The notes under the pieces were generated by a model. It made no database searches and had not been told where the DNA came from. It saw only the letters and a list, made by a program, of their open reading frames with translations. From positions 20,942 through 84,941 of the forward strand of contig JALQPE010001001.1 of NCBI GenBank assembly GCA_030407315.1: 64,000 nt of DNA, given 5' to 3'. The position numbers and the translations under genes were made by a program. This document shows positions 10,098 through 19,940 of the stretch, piece after piece (the first letter of the stretch is position 1; each line of letters begins with the position of its first letter). This DNA is from Asparagopsis taxiformis. Taxonomy: Eukaryota > Rhodophyta > Florideophyceae > Bonnemaisoniales > Bonnemaisoniaceae.

Positions 10098-11248
10098 ATG
10101 GTGACAATATTTATTGGAAGAGGAAACAGCATGATCGAGAATGAAGACCCATTCCAAACTTCGAGAAATGATAAGTGCGTTCATTTCGCCCATCGGGACG
10201 GTGACGTAAGCTCGGGGCATAATATTGGATCTAACACTGAAGGAAGCAAAATAGAAGAAGGACCAATGTCCCTTGATATTGACCCCGAAATCTTGAACAA
10301 TTCCTCTTTTGAGCTGCAGCGCATGAACGAAAAAGGTGCATCGTCAAGTGCCGAAGACAGGAATACTGAGAACTTTCTGGTGACGCCTAGGTCTGCAAGA
10401 CGCCTAAATTTTAACTCTCAAGGCAGGCTTCCGGCTACTGTCTCCAGGAAACAACCACCTTCAGAGTGTCAAACTAGGCATTACCAGACAGAACTTTGAG
10501 AGGGGCCACGGACCCGGAAAATTCTATGCCTTCGGGACACGGATATTTCAATACGCAGAATACAGTTCAAAATCGTAATGAAAAAAGACACGGCGCATTG
10601 CAGGAGCCGTATTCTTCAGTTGACCTGGGAGACGACATGGAAGATGTATTTGATTTCCCTTCGCCATTTTACTCACGACTGAGTCACAAAGAAAGTGGAT
10701 CTGATCTATGTTCAACTTCTACATTTAATGACTCATTGAAAAGAGATGTTACAGCTCTCAAAAAGCCGTACGAAGATCCGGAAGATAGCGATGGTATGGT
10801 GATTGTAAAGGGGAATCTGCAAATTTATCTCAACAAATGCCAAAAGAGCGGCGTATACTATGGAGCACTTTCTGAGCTCCGTATCAAGGATACAAGTTCA
10901 CCCTTCTCGTTCCGAATTCGTTTGCGCTGTATTGAACATCGCCGGAAAGCTTCTTGTCCGGTTCTACTGTACGCATGGAAAATGAAGGAAAGAGATGAGT
11001 GGTGGATAAGACGTCCCAGCCTGGATCACACACACAAGACAGGACCAGGCTCTAGGCCTTCCCAGCGTAGTGATGCTGTGCGATTGAGATTGCGAGAGAT
11101 CGAGGAACTCCCGTCTACGGATCCACGTTGTCTGCCTACGCGAGGAAGAATTGCGCCGAATGATCCTGTTATCAGGCGACAATCACGTCACATACATTTC
11201 GAACGCAACAAGAATAGAACGGCACAAACGAACGCATCACCCCTATAA
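10098..11248 (+). pseudogene. MULE N-terminal region with FLYWCH/FAR1-like DNA-binding segment
   Basis: Two ORFs (10098-10499 and 10496-11248) overlap by 4 nt in different frames and probably form one protein. The second holds a segment of about 70 residues with a Cys-His pattern, CIEHRRKASCPVLLYAWK and then LDHTHKTGPG. This resembles the FLYWCH/WRKY-GCM1 fold that precedes MULE transposases and binds terminal repeats. The downstream stretch is basic. Assignment relies on the pattern and on position ahead of the transposase core. Confidence 0.5.
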
Positions 11249-11441
11249 GAAAATGAATATGTACCCAGGATATACCTCTGATGAACCTATGATGTACGTG
11301 ATATCTCTACTGTGCGCAAGAGATACTTCGCTGATGTCCGAAAGATGAGCGTAAAGACATCTCAGGTCCATCTTTGGTGTATCACTATGCGGCCATCAGC
11401 TGAAGAGCGATTGTTCCTTATCGGTACATCAGAGGAACACC

Positions 11442-12197
11442 ATGTATGTCATATGTTCATCATACGGCCATCATTGGTACATCTTCGAGTCTTACTGTGC
11501 ACACCAATTTCCCAAATCATTCCACTCAAGTGCTGGGAGAGCAACAAGTGTAGGCCAAGTTCCGAAGAGCCATGAAATGGATGTCGAATTCACCACTTCC
11601 AGCCCACCCAGAACAATTTCCGAAGATATTGCGATATGTTCTGGTGAGATGCCTGACAGACCAAGTACGGAACCACCCATATCAAATTTGCAAACCCCTG
11701 ACAGCGAATGTACGCCAAAGAACAATCCTAGTGGAGATTATGAAAATGATATGAGTGAAATACAAAACACTGTTGCGGAAGCTATGTCATCGGCAACTCG
11801 AGCGTACTATGGAGTGGATAGCGTTGGATTGATTCCGACCCTCAAACATATATCTGAAAGCTACGGATATCAAATCCTCATTCGCCGTTCTACATATTAT
11901 GACAGGGAAAGGAAGTATATCGACAATGTTACTCTGCATTGCAGGGATGCACCTCAATGTAAGTTTGAGTGCCGTCTTCGCGGTTATATCACCAATCCAC
12001 CAGGAAGTAGCATGGACGAAGATGGGGATGATGATCCGATAAATCCTAAAGACCAAGAAACTAAGTCAAAAATGCGACATGTACTACATCTTATAAGTCG
12101 CTTTCATGGTCATGACCCTTCAATCGTGAAGTTCACGATTGGTTATTTCAGACGCAATTCATCCTCAAGCTCTCCAAATACCACTGTCCATGAGTGA
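11442..12197 (+). pseudogene. Second zinc-binding FAR1-like segment of the MULE
   Basis: Residues near 11860-12120 contain VTLHCRDAPQCKFECRLRG, with three cysteines, and then ISRFHGHDPS with two histidines. This is a C-C-C-H-H pattern like the FAR1/FLYWCH domain ahead of MULE transposases. A Ser/Glu-rich linker precedes it. The frame differs from both neighbours. It may be a tandem copy of the DNA-binding domain in the preceding entry. Confidence 0.5.
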
Positions 12198-12330
12198 AGT
12201 TTCCTACATTCGATGTCGAGACACCACTAGGTATGTTGAAGACACTTTTGGTATCACCGTTCATCGAGCAGGATTAAGGCGCTACTTAGCATACAGAAAT
12301 AGCAGGAGTCATGCTGCAGACTAAGATTGT

Positions 12331-12999
12331 ATGCTTCTCATTAGAAACTTTTCCGCTATGCAGAGCTCTGATCCGAGAACCTACTTTTCCATTCGTCTAA
12401 CTGAAGACAATGACCTCCATTCCGTATGCTGGGTACTTCCAGAATGGCGTGAGGTCTACTACATGGACGGAATCATTCTTGGAATTTCGGTAGATTGCAA
12501 GTCTGTGGCGAACATCTACAGGATACCTTTGATTGGATTTGCTGGTAGGACAAATGAGGGAAATAATGTGATTTACATGGTGGGCGCGATAAGAGATCAA
12601 ACGGAAGAAAGTATTAGGTGGGCTATGGAAGAATTCAAAAAAGTCGCTCAGTTGGACCCGAAAGTTGTTGCCCTCGATCAGGATGCAGCCGGAAATAATG
12701 CTGCACAGAAAGTGTGGCCGTCTTCCTATATTATGCTTGACGAATTGCACATGACCATGAACCAGATGAAGAACGTATCTTATTTTTTGAACAAGTACAA
12801 TAACCCAGAACTCTACAGTCGTATAAAGTCTGGGAGTTCTGAATTGCCTCGAGCTCAAAACAATAGCTCATCATCCCTTCCAACACCATTCTCGAAATGT
12901 CTACTGACCTCTATACCCTTCTACGAAGTTCTACGGAACCCATTTTCAGGTCTCGAAGAGCTGCATTTGAGAAGTTTTTTTCCACGACATATCCGATGA
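12331..12999 (+). pseudogene. MULE transposase core (DDE)
   Basis: Matches the FAR1/MULE transposase pattern. ISVDCKSVANIYRIPLIGF holds the first catalytic Asp and the N-Y-P-L signature. IRWAMEEFKKV is the typical W helix. PKVVALDQDAAGNNAA is the TDxDxAxxxAI motif with the second Asp. LDELHMTMNQMKN stands where the C-x2-H/HR region lies. The family's third acidic residue should come about 100 residues on, where the frame is lost after 12860. The ORF starts within the domain and has no convincing own promoter. Decayed. Confidence 0.8.
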
Positions 13000-13252
13000 A
13001 GACTATCCTAAATGGTAAACTGTTTTGTACAGAAAGCTGAAAAATCTCGTTATTCAATGTTACAAACAGAGTCAATGCGGACTTCGATTTCTATTTCAGG
13101 GTAGTGGCTACTCTGAATGTTTCAACTCTATCCACCGCTCTGCAATTCTTCAACGAAACGTACCTCTAGGTGAGACACCATCCGAACTGAAGCGCGTCAC
13201 ATTGGCCTGAGAAAAAGAAATCAGTCGCGGTAGAAACAAAGTATCGCGCATT

Positions 13253-14277
13253 TTGAAGGAAAAGATGAATGCATCTGGGGCAAGCTTGGACCTTTTCATG
13301 TCGACCTTCACGAATTATGTAGTACAGAAGTATTTCGATCTGAGCTTTAGAAGCTCTCATGACTGGCATATTGTGCGTACTGAACTGGTTCCACCTTCTC
13401 CTGACGAGGCCAGTGATGGGGAAACGATTCTGAAAGTTAAGAACATGAGGCTTGTAATGGAGAAGAAGAGAGAGAATGGTGATTTACATGCAGAGGTAAC
13501 GATTTGGGCTCCGACTGAGACGAACAATTATGATCTGAACGGTTCTTGCACATTTTCATTTACTTCCTCCGCTGGACTACCCTGTAGACATATTTCACGT
13601 ACCGTACTACTCTTCCCAGAACTTCGCGTAACGGATGCGAACGTCAAGAATACTTTCGAAGAGTCTGTCAGCTACACTTGTCTACCTTCTCCCACTGCTA
13701 CTGGAAAAGGGATGGAACAAAATGGAGGAAGGAAATTATCCGAAGACTCTCTACAGTGGGAAGCTCAAATTCTAATGGCCACAATGGGTTGGACAGTGAA
13801 TTTCAAACGGATGGCGAAGATAATCTGGAACGGCACCGAAATGACGTACTTGCTGCTAGCACCCGCTATGGGAATATGAAAGCCAAGTTTGACCAAATGT
13901 ATCGGATTTTAGAGATGCAAGGTGCACAAGCCACTATTTCATTTGACAAGTTTCTCGATGTCGTTATGGCGAAAGTGTTTCGTGGGTACATACCAAGTAC
14001 TGATACTTCTTTAGATTTCCCGACAAGCTCATTGACGCAATCGGTGTTTGTATCTGAAGTATGCAGCGCAGGAACCAAGATAACGATAAATGAGAGGATC
14101 GGAAATCCCGCCGTTAAAGGAAACAGAAACAGAGGTTCGAGGAAACGAAAACGTAGTTTTCTCGAGCGAAAAAAATCTCTTCCATTACGAACAAGGACTC
14201 GCCTTCTTCAAAGAAGTGCACCCCATGATTCTGCTGTTCAAAATGAGATTTCAAAAGCCATTAATACCATAGAATGA
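13253..14277 (+). pseudogene. MULE transposase C-terminus with SWIM zinc finger and basic tail
   Basis: The frame at 13253-13879 contains GSCTFSFTSSAGLPCRHI, which fits the CxC/CxH SWIM finger that closes MULE transposases. After a frame change the sequence to 14277 encodes a tail rich in Arg and Lys (RGSRKRKRS) that looks like a nuclear localisation signal. It belongs with the transposase core at 12331. Confidence 0.65.
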
Positions 14278-15460
14278 AATTCTTGAATAGTCCATAAAAT
14301 CCTCTTCACATGATCTAGCGATTTCGGTTTCCATGATAAACACAGTTATAAGCTACAATTTGTGGAAAATATAGAATGATTTACAAAGACGAAAAACTTT
14401 ATCTGAGCTAGGAGGATATTCTTCCTTACCGTCGGCCGTTTTACTGAGATCACCGTAGTCGATATTGAATGTTACTATTGAATGCATCTAGCATGTTGTC
14501 AGTGTGAAGCTCTCTAGTGTAAGTTGCAGCGCTTGCGGCATCCGATGACTTAGCGTCCTTACAATCTGAACCAACATTTTTGCCAGAAGTACTTACCAAA
14601 TCTACCCTCGATGTTCGACTTTGCACAGATTTGGTTCAATTGTGCCTCTTGTTCTGCGTTCCCTGTCTTCGAAAACTCTGCAACCACGTTACTATTTTAT
14701 TACTTCATATGTAGTTATGATACGAGTTGAGCTTATTTTTCTCCCTTTCCGAACTACTTTCCCTCTCTCTCAGACCGGTTAAATCCTCATCTCCACAGCA
14801 ATTCCAAATTGTATCTAACTCTCAATTTGAATCTCCATCAGCCGTATATTTGATATTCCTCTTAGGAGATTCGAAGCACCATTCAATGGTAGTGATGCAT
14901 CTTATTCAAAAGCTACATTTTGACAAGTAAATGCGTTGTAGTGGGAGCTGCAACTCCTAATGTTTCCAATTTGCTGAACATCACATATTCTACCCAAAGA
15001 AAGCTACATCCAGATGCATTCTGTCCCACAAATGAAAATGGATCTGTGGTGTGAATAATAGGTTTGCTAGTCGCCGCTGAAGAGCCAATTTTGCCCAATA
15101 TGTTTGACGAGGATGACAACATACAAAACTTTGCGCTGCATGAAAAGTAAATGATGGGCGTTGGGGTGTTATAAATTGTTAGATATGTGACAAGGGCCCT
15201 CTGCGCGCTGGCGCGCGCTTCGCGCGCGCGACACACCAGAGTTTCTGCATTGGTTGAAGTAGAAGTTTGGATTTTTTTCAAAAAGATGAGAAACGACATG
15301 CTATTTTGAAACGTGGACACATATGAGTACACATCGGCTAGATACGCGAGAAAGAGAGTAGAAAAACATCATTGAATGAAAGCTGGACACTAATACGTAC
15401 GTATCAGCTAGATACGCTTGTAGAAGAATAGATAAAGAGAGCGATTGCATAGAGTACTAT
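14278..15460. other. Non-coding stretch with GC-rich hairpin; possible Helitron 3' end
   Basis: No supported gene. At 15197-15232 a GCGCGC-rich inverted repeat (GCGCGCGCTTCGCGCGCGC core) could be the 3' hairpin of the Helitron whose helicase ends at 15461. Read on the minus strand it is followed by a CTAA, which fits the CTRR rule. The T expected after a Helitron is absent, so the end is unproven. A direct repeat with a period of about 71 bp (GGCTAGATACGC / AGCTAGATACGC) lies at 15311-15420. Confidence 0.4.
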
Positions 15461-17445
15461 CTAGTTCGAAGTATCCCCTTCAGCGAAAGCAACAGCCTCT
15501 GGCAAGAAAGGATTGGATACCTTAATAGGCATGCTGTGAATGCTTGGAGCTCCATTAGGTGTATCTTCCGGCTTATGAAGGAGGACGACGTGTTCAGACT
15601 TCCTCACTCTCGATAGAGAGACATACAACTGCCCGCTAGAGAAGAAGTTGGATCTGAGATCAACAAAAACGTTCTTCAGAGTCTGCCCTTGTGCTTTGTG
15701 AACCGTTGCAGCAAAAGCGAGACGTATCGGGAACTGCCTTCGGAGAACCTTGACGCCGTTGAAGTCGAAAGCAAAGTCGATGCGATGCAGTAGGAAAGCA
15801 GATGTTCCTTGATTGCTTCTCTGTGAGACGACGATAGTTGTCCTCCCGATTCTGGCTACAGTGAACAAAGCGCCATTGACGATGTGCGGATGAAGTACAT
15901 TTCGGATGACAATGATGGGGGCACCCTCCTTCAACTCGAGTTTATGCGGAGGAACTCCTGAAAGGCAGTAATTGTAGGTCATCTCTGGTACTACAACATT
16001 TTTAACAGTATTCTGTTCATTGCAAGGCCTAGGTTTTATGATCGTCGCAGAGAAGAGCTTCTTTGACTGTCCAGGGAACAGATCTAGGGCTTTTTTGTTG
16101 TGCTCTTCTACCAGAGTATTCGTTGGGCATACGATCATTCTATCCAGATCAATATCAGCTTTATTTCGAGAGCTGAGCCATTTATAGAGGAACCTATACG
16201 AAGTGGTCATCGATCCAGTCGACTTGAGAGGGAGCTTTCTCTCTGTGTCATATGTACCCTTCGCTAGTTTCAATAGAAGTCTTCCGAACTCTTGGTCTTC
16301 CGCTTGTCGGACTTGTTGTTGTATACGGAGAACGGATATATATCTCCAGAGAGGAGACGACCAGGGCAGCTCATCAAGTAGAGCTACATTAATGTAGCTC
16401 TGTTTTCCATTCTAGTCCTCGATAATTCTTCGTGACGGAACCACAGGAAGAAGTTGCAGATAGTCACCTGCAAAAACTATAGTGATTCCGCCAAATCTCG
16501 GACGACGTGATGAAGAAGCTTCTCCGTCTGGGTTTGAAACGCGAAGATCCTTGAGAATGGTGTCTACATGTTCGAAAAGGATCTTCTGCATCATTGAAGA
16601 TTCATCCACGATTAGTAGGGAAGTTTTCCGGATCAGCTCCCCACGTTGAGACCTAGGACCGTACTTGGAAAGGCGCGCGTGATTGTCAGAACTGTCTTCG
16701 TCATCGATTCCAACTCCCAGCAGACTGTGAAGAATCCTTCCCCGCTTATAGAGAGAAGTCGCTATTCCCGTTGTCACAGTAATTTCCACCAAATATCCCT
16801 CTGACCTTGCCTTGTCTCGGAGCAAAGAGAGTAGATATGTCTTTCCTGTCCCGGCCCTTCCTTGCAGGAAAAAAGCTTTCCCATCGGTCTGTAGCACGTT
16901 TTCATTCGCACGAGAACGAACTGTACCAAGAATTGAGTCAAACACTCTCTTTTGTTTTGAATTCAAGGATTTGTAGCGATTTTGATTGTCTGCCGGGAAG
17001 AAGGTGAGGACAAAGTTTCGACGTCCTGGCGGGCTCGTTCAAACTCTGAGGTTCGAGAATTGGAAGGCAGTTTGTACCGGAAATATGGAATCTCACGCAA
17101 TAACTTTCCGCCATGTTGATCAGATATGGAGAAGAGCCTTGAAACCAACTCTCGCTCTTTCGCTTCAGGTGATGATCTACTTATGTCTGACATCAAGAAA
17201 TTCTTGTGCTTATTGTACATTCGTTCAGGATCAGCACCTTGCTGGTACAGAGTGACCAGCTGAAACCGCATGCTAGATGGGGTGCAATGCATTCGAACAG
17301 CTTCATCAAAGCTTTTCTCAAACTCATTTCCGTCTGCGTAAAGCCCCATCGCCACAGCAGCATCTCGGAAAGACCTGTGGAGGTGACCTTCAACTGTTTT
17401 TGCATCGCTATAAGACGAAACAGCCTTGCACAGGATAAGCAAAAA
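15461..17445 (-). pseudogene. Helitron PIF1-like helicase half
   Basis: Minus-strand relic of the SF1B helicase of a Helitron RepHel protein. In reading order: a segment LCKAVSSYSDAKTVEG and SFRDAAVAMGLYADG typical of the Rep-helicase linker, then GRAGTGKT (Walker A, about 16838-16861), LLIVDESSM (Walker B, about 16592-16620), FAGDYLQLLPV, and the late motif ATVHKAQGQTL with YVSLSRVRK. Defects are a frameshift at about 16965 and a TAG at 16412-16414. A perfect palindrome around 16378-16400 sits at the TAG region. The 5' border at 17445 is abrupt, and the missing upstream part continues in frame at 43262. The element would replicate by rolling circle. Confidence 0.9.
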
Positions 17446-18200
17446 TAGAGAATAGAGAATATTCCATGGAAAATGCCGTATCGTACAGTAGAACTAGTCA
17501 CCATATTTTAGCGGAACGCCCGTCCCCAACGTTTGGATAAGGCCCATCGAAAAAAATGTAAAAAATCATGGGCTGAGACCAGAACGGCGATTTTGTTTTA
17601 CAGTAGGCAGGAACCAAGCAGAACTATGGTGTGGCCGTGAGGTGATGGCTGAACCATGTACGGAAGGACACGTAGGGATGGAAATGAACCACGTCCATAT
17701 ATGAGCAGGACGGCGGGTTGACTAGAACGGGCCAAGTCACGCAGGCACGGACTGTTGGAATGGAACCAGTACTGTATATGGGTATAGTTAGATATGGGGT
17801 GCACCGTGACTGCGATATGTGGTGGAAGGTGCAGAGCGATTCGTAGAAATAAACTATAAAATATAATGGGCACACCGTGACGGTCCGGTGTCTGAAACCA
17901 GGCGTAAGCAGCACTCCGTAAGCAGCATTCGCTGAATGGACGATTACCAAAGTATGATTATTGTATTCATTGGAATAATTCCAGAGTAGGTGACTTTTTG
18001 CTTATGGGACGTGACCAAGCTGACTTGTGGAACTGGCCAAACGATAATCTGGAAAGGGACCATTGACTGGGCATGTACGGCCCAAGGCAAAGCGCGGTTA
18101 GTTTCCAAACTACAGTACTGTGTAAAGCCCGGATATATTCTATTATAACACCTGCTCGTGACACTGGTATTATTCCACCGTGGAGCACTGTAATGGGTAC
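17446..18200. other. Left part of inserted block, no gene
   Basis: Starts with TAGAGAATAGAGAATATTCC. Contains several ACCGTGAC, ACCATG and GACCATG-like words that recur loosely in 42.7-43.1 kb at the opposite end. These could be subterminal repeats. ORFs here are short and on the opposite strand of nothing recognisable. Confidence 0.35.
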
Positions 18201-18221
18201 GGTTCACTTCCACTGGATGTA

Positions 18222-18425
18222 GTGGTTGTACCGTCGGGTTGGCGTGGACCATGTTCACTGGGTAGAGTAGTTGTACCGTCGGGTTGGCGTGGACCATGTT
18301 CACTGGGTAGAGTAGTTGTACCGTCGGGTTGGCGTGGACCATGTTCACTGGGTAGAGTAGTTGTACCGTCGGGTGGGCGTGGACCATGTCCACTGGGTAG
18401 AGTGGTTGCACCGGTGGGCGGTCTG
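18222..18425. repeat. Minisatellite, 45-bp unit, about 4.5 copies
   Basis: The unit starts GTTGTACCGTCGGGTTGGCG and includes GGACCATGTTCACTGGGTAG. Because 45 is a multiple of three, both strands stay open through the array and give spurious repeat ORFs (a 15-residue repeat starting GRVVVPSGW on the plus strand). The last unit is diverged. Confidence 0.9.
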
Positions 18426-18779
18426 GGTAGAAACTGAAAGGTAGAATGGGCGGCACATCGCACTTTTGCGGAGAAACTGCTGGACGGATAGGTCTGACTG
18501 AAACGATATCTAGGTAGAATGGAAATAGGCATAGGGACAATGAATTAGACTAGGTTGCAGCCAGTAGCGGGTACGCAAGATTTACGATATGGTGTAGTGG
18601 ATATGGAATAGGTAAATGGGCAGCTAACGCCAAAAGTTTAACGACATGAAGGTCATCTGTACACTGCACTACGGAACTATGAACTATGCCACCATGGCAG
18701 ATACTAAACGGCAAAACAGTACCTCTACATAAAGTAACTACAAATACATATAGGCATGAAAAGAGAGATGAGGGGAAGC

Positions 18780-19090
18780 CAGAAATTTCTGTTGGCACCT
18801 GGAAGGAAAAGAATAGATGAATCAATGGTTAGTGCTAGGAATGTAACTTCATCAACGCTAGAAGCATGGTTAGAAGCGAGAGAACATACCGTTGATAGTG
18901 GAGCCAGAGCTTGAGTAAGCGGATTGTAGAGAACCCAGAAACTTCTGCTGGCACATAGATGGAAAGAAGTGGATGACACAGTGGTTAGTGCTGGAAACGG
19001 TATGCCAAAAGCTCGATTAGAAGTGAGAAAACGTAGTAATGACAGTAGCCCTGGAGAAAGACGAAACAGAAAGTAGGAAAGGCAGAAAAG
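18780..19090. repeat. Tandem duplication, about 157-bp unit, two copies
   Basis: CAGAAATTTCTGTTGGCACC at 18780 and CAGAAACTTCTGCTGGCACA at 18937 open two similar blocks. Both continue with GGTTAGTGCT and then an AGAAGCGAG/AGAAGTGAG motif. No coding function seen. Confidence 0.65.
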
Positions 19091-19462
19091 TATGTTAGCA
19101 GAAGAACAACGAAGAACCGCAGAAAAAGACAATGGGAGGAATGGCTAAAAGACTAAATGAGCTGGAAAAATTTATCGTAGGATGGAGGCGGCGGGGCACA
19201 ATCACATCCGTAGGGATGTGGTTGCACTCCGCCGCCCCACCCTGCGTAGGTGGTGTGCTCTGAGCGACAGGTGCTGGCGATGTTGCCCGGCGTGACGCAA
19301 GGCTTAAATACTGCTGCAGAGTGAGCCCAGAGGTCGTGTATTTCACTTGCGTAGTGAGAAAGCGCGCGCTTTTCGTACTGACAAATCAGAAACAGATCAT
19401 CGATGATCTATGAACACGTCATGGACACGTCATGGACTCGAGATGGACTCGTCATGAACACG

Positions 19463-19500
19463 TAATGAAATAGAACACTAGGTAGTGTTCTATTTCATTA
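19463..19500. repeat. 38-bp palindrome (18-bp arms)
   Basis: Arms TAATGAAATAGAACACTA pair perfectly around a GG centre. It could extrude as a hairpin. Not part of any gene. Confidence 0.9.
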
Positions 19501-19586
19501 CAGCTGGCGTGCAGCTGCACGCTTGTGAGCGGAAACGTGTATTGCAGGCTGAGAAGCCAATGATGAAAAATTAGAAAAATGACTAG

Positions 19587-19647
19587 TTACTGCAGTAAAA
19601 AGTGATCTAGGAAGATGCATTTGGTAGATCACTTTTTACTGCAGTAA
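19587..19647. repeat. Inner-type palindrome (TTACTGCAGTAAAAA family)
   Basis: Inverted repeat with arms TTACTGCAGTAAAAAGTGAT plus CTA around a short spacer. It is the inner module of the nested palindromes at 24764, 33699, 37860 and 38370, here without the outer AAATTTGGTAATTTTT arms. It lies downstream of the transposase at 19941. Confidence 0.85.
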
Positions 19648-19940
19648 AAAAACTTAATTTGCCTTTAATTTTATTGTGGTACGTTCCGCCCTGAGGATGC
19701 TGGTTCATGCTTGAGGCAGTTCAAGGAAAGGATAAGCTCTGGAAGAAGCATGAATGGTATAGACGAGGAATTAGAGATGGTTACATAGAATAGAACATAG
19801 TGTCTCACAGGTTTTGGGACAAGGGACTTAAGTATGGCCAATGTCAAGGTGGATGTATGTGACGGAAACGCTACAATATGAGGAAGTTTGTTTACGGGAA
19901 GTAATATGGTAGAAAAGCTTATGTACTAGACCCTAGAGTA

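Larger units (their letters stand above)
8968..14277 (+). mobile_element. Decayed Mutator-like element (MULE) with Ulp1 protease
   Basis: All coding relics between 8.97 and 14.28 kb lie on the plus strand and fit one MULE. In order they are a Ulp1/C48 protease, zinc-binding FAR1/FLYWCH-like segments, a MULE transposase core, a SWIM zinc finger and a basic tail. Frames change repeatedly (10496, 11442, 12331, 13253, 13878), from frameshifts or introns. Terminal inverted repeats and a 9-bp target duplication were not found. Capture of Ulp1-like proteases by MULEs is known from plants. Confidence 0.75.

Noticed and set aside
15461..17445. Host PIF1 helicase gene
   Set aside because: The linker sequence and in-frame continuity with the Rep half at 43.26 kb assign it to a Helitron.
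18180..18540. Repeat proteins on both strands of the 45-bp minisatellite
   Set aside because: Unit length divisible by three keeps all frames open. No start context or domain.
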